64,000 nt of DNA from Clostridioides difficile_A (lineage in GTDB: Bacteria > Bacillota > Clostridia > Peptostreptococcales > Peptostreptococcaceae). Under the pieces are notes generated by a model that had not been told where the DNA came from, ran no database searches, and saw only the letters and a program-made list of their open reading frames with translations. Position numbers and translations under genes: made by a program. The stretch lies in NCBI GenBank assembly GCA_945909635.1, contig OX246690.1:2852001-2916000 (forward strand). Reading direction: 5' to 3'. Shown here piece after piece: positions 35,078 through 43,383 of the stretch (position 1 is the stretch's first letter; each line of letters opens with the position of its first letter).

Positions 35078-35818
35078 TTAATATTCGTAGTGAATTACAT
35101 TTTTATACTCTTCAAAAATCTTCTTATTTAATTCATCTCCACCATCTATATTTGCACTATAAAAAATTGGTGGATTCTTTAATCCTCTATTAACTAGTTC
35201 TTGAGTAATTTGAGCTATAATAGAATTCATAACAGTAGTTGCAATTACAGTAGAAGTTGGGCTAACTTTTTGATTTAGACCATCTATTTCTACACAAGCA
35301 TCTCCCTTTTGACCATGATTATCTATTACCAAATCACATACTTCATAAAGATTTTTCCCTAAAGAATGTCTTGATGATACACTCTTTGAGTAACTTAAAT
35401 TGGTTATGCATATTACTATTGCATTTCTTTTTTTAGCCTCTATAGCAAATTCTATACTTACTGGATTTCTACCAGATACTGAGTGAATTATAACTACATC
35501 TCCTTCTTTAATTGGAGTCTTATCAGCTAAGGCTGAACCATATCCTTCTAACCTTTCCATCTTGCTAGTGTGGGTTATAGGTGCTGTATCTAACATCAAA
35601 GATTTCGCAAATACTGGATTTATAAGAACACAACCACCTGCTCTGTAGAATAATTCTTCTGTTAGTATTCCTGCATGTGAAGCTCCAAAAGAAAATATTG
35701 CTTTCTTGTTTTCTATTGCTTTAACAAGGATTTCCACTGCTCTTTCCATATTGGCTTTTTCTTCATTTTCTATTATATCGATTAATCTCTTTATCTCACT
35801 TATGTATTTAAATTCCAT
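35078..35818 (-). CDS. SIS-domain sugar-phosphate-binding protein (UPF0309-like)
   Basis: 246 residues with an SIS fold: a helical N-terminus, AIFSFGASHAGILTEELFYRAGG (about 41-63), the phosphate-binding HSVSGRNPVSIEFA segment (about 117-130), AIVICITNLSYS, and a C-terminal VNRGLKNPPIFYSANIDGGDE. SIS proteins isomerise or bind phosphosugars, often amino sugars, or act as MurQ-like etherases. The gene starts 2 bases after the PTS IIC gene, so it probably processes the sugar phosphate that PTS makes. The exact reaction is not assigned. Confidence 0.85.
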   Translation of the reverse strand: MEFKYISEIKRLIDIIENEEKANMERAVEILVKAIENKKAIFSFGASHAGILTEELFYRAGGCVLINPVFAKSLMLDTAPITHTSKMERLEGYGSALADKTPIKEGDVVIIHSVSGRNPVSIEFAIEAKKRNAIVICITNLSYSKSVSSRHSLGKNLYEVCDLVIDNHGQKGDACVEIDGLNQKVSPTSTVIATTVMNSIIAQITQELVNRGLKNPPIFYSANIDGGDELNKKIFEEYKNVIHYEY

Positions 35819-35820
35819 GT

Positions 35821-37080
35821 CTATAATACTCCTCCAAATAATGACCCCATAAATTTACTGATTATGCCAAATAAAGAAAGGTCATTACCACCAAATATTA
35901 GTATCCAGTTTTGAATAGTACCTGAGTAAATTACAGCAGATACTCCTACTAAAGCTACCATAAATATTGCAGCTACAGCTGTACCTATTATAGCTCCACG
36001 TATGCCTCCTTGTGATTCTCCTATTACGGCTGCTGCTCCACACTCAAAGAATGAAGTTATAACAAGTGGTATAAGTAACATATTAAATACATTAAAGTAG
36101 TTACATATTAAAATCATAGCTGTAGATGTTAACATGGCAACTAAAAATCCTATTAATACAGCATTTGGCTTATAATTAAATAATATTGGACAGTCAAAAG
36201 CTGGTAGCGCATTTGGCACAATTTTTTCTGATATACCTTGGAATGCAGGCATTATTTGATTTATTAACATTCTTACACCATGAAGCATTATTATAAGACC
36301 TGCCCCAAAAGAAAGACCTTGTTTTATTGCATATGTTCCAATAAATTCATTAGCATCTTTAAACGCATCTGGTATCACTATTCCAACAACTATAAACATT
36401 AGAAATACTGCCATTCCTCCACTTATAGATATTTCTCTAAAGAATGATATACTTTGAGGTATGTTTATATCTTCTGTAGACTTTTCTTTATTTCCTACTA
36501 ACTTAGCAACAAATCCTGATATAAGCGCTAGACAACCTGATGGATGTCCTAGTGTAAATGACTCGTCTCCAATAACATCAAATACATACTTTCTCAATAA
36601 CCAAGGCATTATTGACCAGTAAAGTGCTGATAATACTGCTGCAAAGGCTATTAATACTCCACCACTTAATCCCGCTTCAACTCCTGATGCTACAAATATA
36701 AATGGGAACCAGTAAAGCATGTGACCTGTTAAAAAAATAGTCTTAATAGGTGTAAACCTCGCTATCATTAAGTGAAGAGCCAGACCTACAAACATGGCTA
36801 AACCTATAATCCCCCCATAACTTGCAGTAAAAGTGACATCACTTAAACCTTTTGTTACTGCACCACCACTTATACTCTGGAAAGCTCCATTAATTGGTGC
36901 TATTGAACTGACTAACATGCCTGTTCCAGTCTCCATGATTATGATTCCGAAAGCTGCAAGTAATGCCCCTTTTATGACATCTGATGCTTTCTTTTTCTGC
37001 AATATAAGACCAAATGCTGCTATTAATCCAATTAGCATAGATGGATTACGTAAAATATTATTTGAAATAAAATCAAGCAT
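35821..37080 (-). CDS. PTS system IIC component, SgaT/UlaA (ascorbate) class
   Basis: 419 residues, about ten to eleven membrane helices. Matches the UlaA/SgaT family: MLDFISNNILRNPSMLIGLIA at the N-terminus, GMLVSSIAPINGAF, and FTLGHPSGCLALISGFVAKLVG. This class is used for L-ascorbate but also for other polyols and sugars, so the substrate is open. The ATG at 37080 lacks a nearby Shine-Dalgarno sequence; a strong one 45-50 bases upstream instead serves a seven-codon frame. It follows the IIB gene by 133 bases and precedes the SIS gene by 2. Confidence 0.9.
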   Translation of the reverse strand: MLDFISNNILRNPSMLIGLIAAFGLILQKKKASDVIKGALLAAFGIIIMETGTGMLVSSIAPINGAFQSISGGAVTKGLSDVTFTASYGGIIGLAMFVGLALHLMIARFTPIKTIFLTGHMLYWFPFIFVASGVEAGLSGGVLIAFAAVLSALYWSIMPWLLRKYVFDVIGDESFTLGHPSGCLALISGFVAKLVGNKEKSTEDINIPQSISFFREISISGGMAVFLMFIVVGIVIPDAFKDANEFIGTYAIKQGLSFGAGLIIMLHGVRMLINQIMPAFQGISEKIVPNALPAFDCPILFNYKPNAVLIGFLVAMLTSTAMILICNYFNVFNMLLIPLVITSFFECGAAAVIGESQGGIRGAIIGTAVAAIFMVALVGVSAVIYSGTIQNWILIFGGNDLSLFGIISKFMGSLFGGVL

Positions 37081-37100
37081 TATATTTTTTTAGTGATAGG

Positions 37101-37124
37101 TCAACTATTTAAGTTTTGTACCAC
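37101..37124 (-). other. Seven-codon SD-led mini-ORF upstream of the PTS IIC gene
   Basis: GAGGAGG on the minus strand (about 37137-37131) is followed after six bases by GTG (37124) and the codons for VQNLNS, then TGA (37103-37101). It lies in a different frame from IIC, whose ATG is 20 bases beyond the stop. It could be a leader peptide that couples translation, or the remnant of a former start. Confidence 0.4.
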
Positions 37125-37213
37125 TAAATTCCTCCTCTCCCTCTTACTATTTTCAGTTTTAGTAATCTTTTATTCTATTTTACTTATCTTAAATTTATTT
37201 TTAAAAATTTATA

Positions 37214-37492
37214 CTATTTCTTATCATTTAAAAAAGTTTGAACAACTTCTTTAACTTCTGATAAATCCATATACTTCTTAACTGGATATACTGGCACATT
37301 GCAAGTTCCTTTTAATTCATTTAATAATTCTTGACTTGTAAATATACAGTCACAATCTGTTCCTCTAGCTGAGTTTATATCTGTATTTTCTACTTCACCT
37401 TCTATATCTAACTGCTTTAAAACTTTTTGTATTGTCATTTTTAACACCATTGATGAACCTACACCAAATCCACATACTGCTAATATCTTCAT
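37214..37492 (-). CDS. PTS system IIB component (UlaB/GatB-like)
   Basis: 92 residues with the IIB phosphorylation loop at the extreme N-terminus: MKILAVCGFGVGSSMVLKM, where Cys7 is the phospho-acceptor. The DCDCIFTSQELLNEL and VPVYPVKKYMDLSEV parts fit the ascorbate/galactitol IIB fold. It passes phosphate from a IIA domain to the sugar bound by IIC. It starts 12 bases after the regulator and is followed by the IIC gene. Confidence 0.9.
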   Translation of the reverse strand: MKILAVCGFGVGSSMVLKMTIQKVLKQLDIEGEVENTDINSARGTDCDCIFTSQELLNELKGTCNVPVYPVKKYMDLSEVKEVVQTFLNDKK

Positions 37493-37504
37493 TTTTCAGT
37501 CCTC

Positions 37505-39424
37505 CTAATTTTGTTTATTTATAAGCTCTAGTATTGAACTTTTATTGCTATTAATTATTAACTTTATATTTTCTTCTTCATACATCATCTCTGATAGTGA
37601 TGCTAATGCTCTAATGTGAGTAGTATTATCTATAGCAGCCAGTACCATGAATATGTTTACTGGCTTTCCTAATAAGTCAACTTCTTCTTCTACTATAAGT
37701 AAAGACATCGCTAGCTTGTTTACTCCCTCTTTAGAACTTGCATGTGGTAGAGCAAATCTGTCAGCTAAAACAATATAAGGTCCATATTTTTCAACTGATT
37801 TTATCATATTCTCTACATATAACTCTTCTATAGAATTATCTTCTAATAAGGGTTCTGAGGCTATTTTTATTGCCTCTTTCCAATCTTTAACACTACTTAC
37901 TATGTTAACTCTTTCTTCATTAATTAATTCCTTTAACATTGGTTGATACATCTCTCCTTCATCTATCTTGTGTATTATGTTTAATAAATCAGATTTTAGC
38001 GCTTCTTCATTATTAATAACTCCATTTTTTCTTATAACTTGCATTATTAGTTCAAGATTGAAATATTTATCATTTTCCTTTACACTTATGAGTTTATTCA
38101 TAAGTAATTGAATATCTGATGCTGTTAAAAGAGGATTTACAACTATTACATTACTTACATCTTGTATATCGATAGTCGTAATTATGTAATCGTAGTATAC
38201 TTTTACTTCTTTCAGTTGCTTAATAGACACTATCCCCACTATTTCTATAGTTGGTATATATTTGTATAGCTGTATTTCCAAGCTTTTCGATACCATAAGA
38301 CCATTAGGACAAACTAATAAAACTTTATTTCTTCTTAGACCATTATCTCTAGACCCTCTTAGGTATCCACCAAAATATGCTGCTATAAACCCTATTTCCT
38401 CTTCCCTTATACCCTCAAATATAGGAAACTCTTCTTCATTCTCTATAATTGATTTTATAATTTTATAAAGTGACTCATGTTTATACTTTGTTTCATCTAG
38501 CATGGGGTTGCTAATAGGGAACTTAAATCTTATTCTGTTGTAAGAAGAATGTAGATGTCTTAAAATGTTTTTCTTAAATTCATGCTTACTTTCTAATTTT
38601 ATTGCTGTATTCACTTCAAACTTGTCTATAAGTTTATCTACATATTCTTCAACAACATCTCCCTTAATTTCACTATTTAAACTAGGTAGTGAACTTACAT
38701 AAGTACATACATAAGCCTGTTCATTTTCATTTGCTTCTTCACATAGAAGGTCTTTACAATTATTAAAGTAACTAATTTTTTTAGCTTCATTTAGGTATTT
38801 ATATGAGTATAATGTTTTCCCATCTCTTATCCTTTTATTTACAAATTCTGTAAACTTAGTTAGATTTAATAAAGAATAATCTGTAAGATTTATACATCCT
38901 TTTGTATCAAATTTAGTGACTTCCTCACTTATACAATTAATTTCTAGTACATTTTCTTGTGTAAGTAATAAAAATAGTTCTCTAATAGCATATTCATCAC
39001 CTATAATTTTGTATTTTCCATTATATTCTAGTTTCAATCCCATTGTCTGAAGGTATTTTTTTACATCAGTTATTGTCTGCACTACTGTATTTTTTGAAAG
39101 TAACATTTCATTTGTTAGTTTTTCTATAGATATCTTTTCACCAAGTAATATTTTGTTTAATATAAAAGTTCTTCTATAGTCACTATCCAAAAACTTATCT
39201 TCTTCAGTTGAAATTATTTTTCTTGCATTAACTAAGTTACCTTCAAATGTAAATTTGTGTTTTACATTTTTTATATTACCATTTTTTCCTAGTTGTTCAT
39301 TTATAGCTAAGATATCATAATAAATAGTTCTCTTTGATACATTAAACTTTTCTTGTAATTCTTGTGATGTTACATTATTATTTTTAATAATAAAACCTAA
39401 TATTTTTTTAGCCCTTTCTTTCAT
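37505..39424 (-). CDS. BglG/MtlR-family PRD transcription regulator with IIB- and IIA-like domains
   Basis: 639 residues. In order: N-terminal HTH (KERAKKILGFIIKNN...SKRTIYYDILAINEQ, 1-45), a second HTH region to about 110, two PTS regulation domains (about 190-400), a GatB-like IIB domain (LLVCPNG, Cys372), and a C-terminal IIA type 2 domain (FALPHASS with His561). Phosphorylation of these sites by PTS should set its activity on the operon it leads. No separate IIA gene is present, so the C-terminal domain may also be the phosphate donor for IIB. AAGGAGG precedes the ATG. Confidence 0.9.
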   Translation of the reverse strand: MKERAKKILGFIIKNNNVTSQELQEKFNVSKRTIYYDILAINEQLGKNGNIKNVKHKFTFEGNLVNARKIISTEEDKFLDSDYRRTFILNKILLGEKISIEKLTNEMLLSKNTVVQTITDVKKYLQTMGLKLEYNGKYKIIGDEYAIRELFLLLTQENVLEINCISEEVTKFDTKGCINLTDYSLLNLTKFTEFVNKRIRDGKTLYSYKYLNEAKKISYFNNCKDLLCEEANENEQAYVCTYVSSLPSLNSEIKGDVVEEYVDKLIDKFEVNTAIKLESKHEFKKNILRHLHSSYNRIRFKFPISNPMLDETKYKHESLYKIIKSIIENEEEFPIFEGIREEEIGFIAAYFGGYLRGSRDNGLRRNKVLLVCPNGLMVSKSLEIQLYKYIPTIEIVGIVSIKQLKEVKVYYDYIITTIDIQDVSNVIVVNPLLTASDIQLLMNKLISVKENDKYFNLELIMQVIRKNGVINNEEALKSDLLNIIHKIDEGEMYQPMLKELINEERVNIVSSVKDWKEAIKIASEPLLEDNSIEELYVENMIKSVEKYGPYIVLADRFALPHASSKEGVNKLAMSLLIVEEEVDLLGKPVNIFMVLAAIDNTTHIRALASLSEMMYEEENIKLIINSNKSSILELINKQN

Positions 39425-39480
39425 ACTACCTCCTTAATTTTATTATCTATATTTTCTATATATAATTCCATACCAAATAA

Positions 39481-39508
39481 TTGCACATGATTTTATAATT
39501 TTGCACAT
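39481..39508. repeat. Direct repeat TTGCACAT x2 upstream of the PTS regulator
   Basis: Two exact copies of TTGCACAT start at 39481 and 39501, 20 bases apart (two helical turns), about 60-80 bases upstream of the regulator start. The spacing fits a dimeric activator site for the PRD regulator. No sigma-54 (-24/-12) element is visible. Confidence 0.45.
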
Positions 39509-39544
39509 TTTAACTCTAATCTAAAAGAATTTCTATAATAAAAA

Positions 39545-39586
39545 AGAGCTATCACAAATCATTTAAAATTATTTGTATGATAGCCC
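39545..39586 (-). terminator. Terminator of the fakA-recG-rsmD-coaD run
   Basis: GGGCTATCATACAAAT and ATTTGTGATAGCTC pair on the minus strand and are followed by TTTTTTATT. It lies just after the coiled-coil protein gene. Confidence 0.88.
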
Positions 39587-39605
39587 CACTTTATTCATTT
39601 AAAAT

Positions 39606-40130
39606 TTACTTTTTAGGTCTAAGTTCATTCTTATCTCTTTTTACTTCTTCTAATATTTCCTTCAGATTATACTCAACACTAGAAAGCACATCTTCTGCAT
39701 ATTCAATTGACCCAATTCTTATCTCATTTGCTATTCTTTCAGCTCTCTCAACTATCTCCTTAGCTCTTTGGTCTGCTTGAACAACAGGTTCACTTGATTC
39801 TACATATGCTTTTACCACATCTTCAGAATTTTTCTTTAACTCTTCTATATTCTCATGATACTCTTGTTGTATTCTTTCAGCTTCTTTTTTTGCTTGTTCA
39901 ACTATATTTGCAGCATCTTGTTTAGCTTGGCTTATTATTTTATTTCTTTCTCTATTAATCCATACTGCTTGTGTCACTTCCTCTGGTATCAAAGTTCTTA
40001 TGTCGTTAATTATGGCTAAAACTTCGTCTTTATCTACCGTACATTTATGTGAGAAAGGAATCGTAGAGGCACTTCTGAATATCTCCTCTAATTGATCAAA
40101 TAGTTCAATCATTTCTAAATCTATCTTCAT
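39606..40130 (-). CDS. Coiled-coil protein of unknown function linked to coaD
   Basis: 174 residues, mostly one long charged helix: about residues 60-165 (NKIISQAKQDAANIVEQAKKE...) with heptad-like spacing resembling ATP synthase subunit b or V-type subunit H, which is how such proteins are often labelled. No membrane anchor is present, so it is not a true b subunit. The N-terminus (LEMIELFDQLEEIFRSAS) is distinct. It begins 3 bases after coaD. I do not assign a function. Confidence 0.75.
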   Translation of the reverse strand: MKIDLEMIELFDQLEEIFRSASTIPFSHKCTVDKDEVLAIINDIRTLIPEEVTQAVWINRERNKIISQAKQDAANIVEQAKKEAERIQQEYHENIEELKKNSEDVVKAYVESSEPVVQADQRAKEIVERAERIANEIRIGSIEYAEDVLSSVEYNLKEILEEVKRDKNELRPKK

Positions 40131-40133
40131 ATA

Positions 40134-40631
40134 TCAATTACCCCCAGTAGTTTTTTTCTTTAATTCTTCCAAAACAATCTTTGGAACCAAATTTTTTATA
40201 TCAGCATCAAAGAGCAAAACCTCTTTTATCAAAGATGAGCTTATAAATGAGTATTTTGTACAGCTTGGTAAAATTATAGTCTCTATATTTGGATTAAGTT
40301 CTCTATTCATATGAGCCATTTGAAGTTCATAATCAACATCAGCACCACTTCTCACACCTCTAACTAGTGCTCCAATCCCATTTTCCTGACAGTAATTTAT
40401 TAATAAACCATCAAAAGTTACAACTTTTATATTATTTAAATGGCTTGTACTTTTTTCTATAAGCTTTACTCTCTCATCAAAGCTAAATAGACCTTTTTTA
40501 TTAGGATTATTTAATACTCCTATTTGTAATTCGTCAAATAACTTAGAAGCCCTGCAAATAATATCTAAATGTCCATTAGTAATTGGGTCAAAGCTTCCTG
40601 CAAATATAGCTTTTCTAGGTTTATTTTCCAT
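40134..40631 (-). CDS. coaD: Phosphopantetheine adenylyltransferase
   Basis: Fourth enzyme-level step of CoA synthesis, transfer of AMP to 4'-phosphopantetheine. 165 residues, with the nucleotidyltransferase motif FAGSFDPITNGHLDI (about 10-24), LVRGVRSGADVDYELQMAHMNREL and SSSLIKEV. Length is standard. It starts 1 base after rsmD ends, an order (rsmD-coaD) conserved in Firmicutes. Confidence 0.97.
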   Translation of the reverse strand: MENKPRKAIFAGSFDPITNGHLDIICRASKLFDELQIGVLNNPNKKGLFSFDERVKLIEKSTSHLNNIKVVTFDGLLINYCQENGIGALVRGVRSGADVDYELQMAHMNRELNPNIETIILPSCTKYSFISSSLIKEVLLFDADIKNLVPKIVLEELKKKTTGGN

Positions 40632-40632
40632 A

Positions 40633-41187
40633 TTATGCCTCCATCTTATAAAAAGTTAATGTAGTATTTCCATATTTCTTATCTCTAGTTTTTTCTAATT
40701 TACATATTTTGTCTGGAAACAAATCATTAGTATCATGTTCTACAACTATTATTCCATCTTCATTCAACAGATTAGAATTATCAATTTTTTCAATAGCTTC
40801 TATAAACATATTTTTATAATATGGAGGGTCCATAAAAATTATGTCAAATTTACTATTTTGTGATTTAAGCTTGTCTACAGCAGTTTTAAAATCTAGGTTT
40901 AAAATAATGCTTTCATTTTCAACTCTTGCCTTTTTTATATTAGACTTAACAATATCTATGCTTTCCTTACTGATATCTACAAAAGTACATGCCTTGGCTC
41001 CTCTAGATAAACACTCTATTCCTAAAGAACCCGTCCCAGCAAATAAATCCAGAACTTCACTTTCCATTATATATGAATTTATTATATTAAATAGAGATTC
41101 TTTTACTCTATCTGTAGTTGGCCTTACATCTTCATTTTTTGGAGTATTTAGTTTTAATCCTCTCGCTTTTCCTGAAATTACTCTCAA
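40633..41187 (-). CDS. rsmD: 16S rRNA (guanine966-N2)-methyltransferase RsmD
   Basis: 184 residues. MRVISGKARGLKLNTP is the family N-terminus. VLDLFAGTGSLGIECLSRG is the SAM-binding motif I (about 44-62), and IIFMDPPYYKN is the catalytic DPPY motif. It methylates G966 of 16S rRNA in the small subunit. It lies between recG and coaD in the same direction. Confidence 0.95.
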   Translation of the reverse strand: MRVISGKARGLKLNTPKNEDVRPTTDRVKESLFNIINSYIMESEVLDLFAGTGSLGIECLSRGAKACTFVDISKESIDIVKSNIKKARVENESIILNLDFKTAVDKLKSQNSKFDIIFMDPPYYKNMFIEAIEKIDNSNLLNEDGIIVVEHDTNDLFPDKICKLEKTRDKKYGNTTLTFYKMEA

Positions 41188-41245
41188 TATGACAATCTCC
41201 CTTCAGCACATTATTACATTAATAATATTTTAACATAATCTAAAA

Positions 41246-43306
41246 TTAATTTAATGAAATTTCTTTCAATGTATCTTTAAATTTATCTATAATTTCTTTT
41301 TTAAGTGGCATATTTTCTTTCAATTGTAGATTATTATCTTCACCTAATATATATCTAGCTTCTTGTTGAGCTAACTTTAATATTTTTATATGTTTAAACA
41401 AGTTTGCTACTTTGAGTTCTGGAAGTCCATGTTGCCTTGTTCCAAAAAACTCGCCAGGCCCTCTTATTTCTAAATCCTTCTCTGAAATCTTAAAACCATC
41501 ATTTGTCTCTTCCATTATAGCCATTCGCTGTCTGCATACTTCTGTTTTAGAATCATAAATTAGTACACAATACGATTTATGACTTCCTCTCCCAACTCGT
41601 CCTCTAAGCTGATGTAATTGTGCAAGTCCAAATCTCTCTGCATTTTCTATTATCATTAGTGTTGCATTTGGCACATTGACACCAACTTCTATAACTGTTG
41701 TTGATACTAAAATATCTATTTCTTTATTTTTAAAACGACCCATTACTTCGTCTTTTTCACTTGACTTCATTTTACCATGAAGCAATCCAAGCCTTAAATC
41801 TTGGAAATATTCAGCTCTTAATTCCTCTACAAGTTCAACAGCTGATTTAGCTTCTATGGCTTCACTTTCTTCTACCAAAGGACATACAATATATACCTGT
41901 CTGCCTGCTTCAACCTCTCTTCTTACAAGGTTATTATAGGCTCTATCTCTTTTATTCTTTTCGATAGCAAGTGTTTCTATTGGTTGTCTCCCTGGTGGAA
42001 GTTCATCTATAATAGAAATATCTAAATCTCCATAAAGTATAAGTGCTAAAGTTCGAGGTATTGGTGTAGCTGTCATTACTAATATATCTGGATTTGCACC
42101 TTTCATTGAAAGCTTACTTCTTTGCATAACACCAAATCTATGTTGCTCATCTGTTATAACTAAACCAATATTGTTAAATTCAACCTTGTCTTCTATTAGT
42201 GCATGTGTTCCTATCAATATATCAATTTCATTATTTTTGATTTGTTCTAATACTGTATCCTTTTGTTTTTTTGTAAGGCTACCTATTAATAAGCCTACAT
42301 TTATTCCAAAATCTTTCAGAGATTCAGTAAGAGAAATATAGTGTTGTCCTGCTAATATCTCTGTAGGTGCCATCAAAGCACCTTGATATCCATTTAAAAC
42401 GCAATTTGCAAGTGCCAAAAGGGCTACTACTGTCTTACCACTCCCTACATCACCTTGAACTAACCTATTCATTATTTTATCAGAATCCATATCTTGTATA
42501 ATTTCATCCAATGCTCGATTTTGAGCTTTAGTCAATTTAAATGGTAAAGAACTTATTATGTTTTTTAAATCTTTACTTATTTCAAATTTTATTCCATCTT
42601 CTTTATTTCTTCCACTTTTAAATACAAATAATCCAAGTTGTAGTATAAGTAATTCTTCAAATACAATTCTATATAAAGCTATTTTTAATGATTCTTTATT
42701 GCTTGGAGAATGTATATTTCTAACTGCAAAATCTATATTACATAGTCTATACTTCTCTATAATTCTCTTTGGCATATATTCTTGTATAATTAGTTCTTTA
42801 TCTTCAAGTACTGTTCTAATTATACTCATAATTTCTTTATTTGTAACACCATATGTAAGCTGGTACACAGGCATAAATCTACACGTATTCTTAGGTGAAT
42901 TAGTAAGATACTCTAACTCACATGATGTAAGCTCTAAATTATTAAATTTTTTCTTAACCTTACCAAAAACTAATATTGAATCACCTGGACGAAATGTATT
43001 TTTTATATAACTCTTGTTAAAAAACACCAATTTAGCTGAACCAGTCTCATCTTTTACATCAATTTTTGTCAATGTCATACCTTCTTTTGGACTAAACGTA
43101 TTTATACTTGATATGACTGCTTTTATTGTAACTTTCTCATCATCCTCTAATTGTGCTATTTTCTTTAGATTATTTCTATCTTCAAACTGTCTTGGAAAAT
43201 AATACAATAAGTCTTTTAAAGTAAATATTCCCAATTTATTCAGCTTATCAGCTTTTTTAGGTCCTATCCCCTTAACATATTGAACATCTTTATATAAATC
43301 CAACAA
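41246..43306 (-). CDS. recG: ATP-dependent DNA helicase RecG
   Basis: About 686 residues. Wedge/OB domain (VKGIGPKKADKLNKLGI...DLLYYFPR), Walker A GDVGSGKTVVALLAL, Walker B-type ITDEQHRFGV, motif III TATPIPRTLAL, and the C-terminal ISEKDLEIRGPGEFFGTRQHG TRG region. RecG drives fork regression and Holliday junction migration. The start is probably TTG at 43306 after AGGTG; the GTG at 43315 lies within that site. Confidence 0.96.
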   Translation of the reverse strand: MLDLYKDVQYVKGIGPKKADKLNKLGIFTLKDLLYYFPRQFEDRNNLKKIAQLEDDEKVTIKAVISSINTFSPKEGMTLTKIDVKDETGSAKLVFFNKSYIKNTFRPGDSILVFGKVKKKFNNLELTSCELEYLTNSPKNTCRFMPVYQLTYGVTNKEIMSIIRTVLEDKELIIQEYMPKRIIEKYRLCNIDFAVRNIHSPSNKESLKIALYRIVFEELLILQLGLFVFKSGRNKEDGIKFEISKDLKNIISSLPFKLTKAQNRALDEIIQDMDSDKIMNRLVQGDVGSGKTVVALLALANCVLNGYQGALMAPTEILAGQHYISLTESLKDFGINVGLLIGSLTKKQKDTVLEQIKNNEIDILIGTHALIEDKVEFNNIGLVITDEQHRFGVMQRSKLSMKGANPDILVMTATPIPRTLALILYGDLDISIIDELPPGRQPIETLAIEKNKRDRAYNNLVRREVEAGRQVYIVCPLVEESEAIEAKSAVELVEELRAEYFQDLRLGLLHGKMKSSEKDEVMGRFKNKEIDILVSTTVIEVGVNVPNATLMIIENAERFGLAQLHQLRGRVGRGSHKSYCVLIYDSKTEVCRQRMAIMEETNDGFKISEKDLEIRGPGEFFGTRQHGLPELKVANLFKHIKILKLAQQEARYILGEDNNLQLKENMPLKKEIIDKFKDTLKEISLN

Positions 43307-43383
43307 ATATATCACCTACTACACAAAAATCCTGTACAACCAACTTTATAAAAGCTACTTGGTCATACAGGTTCTTATAATCA

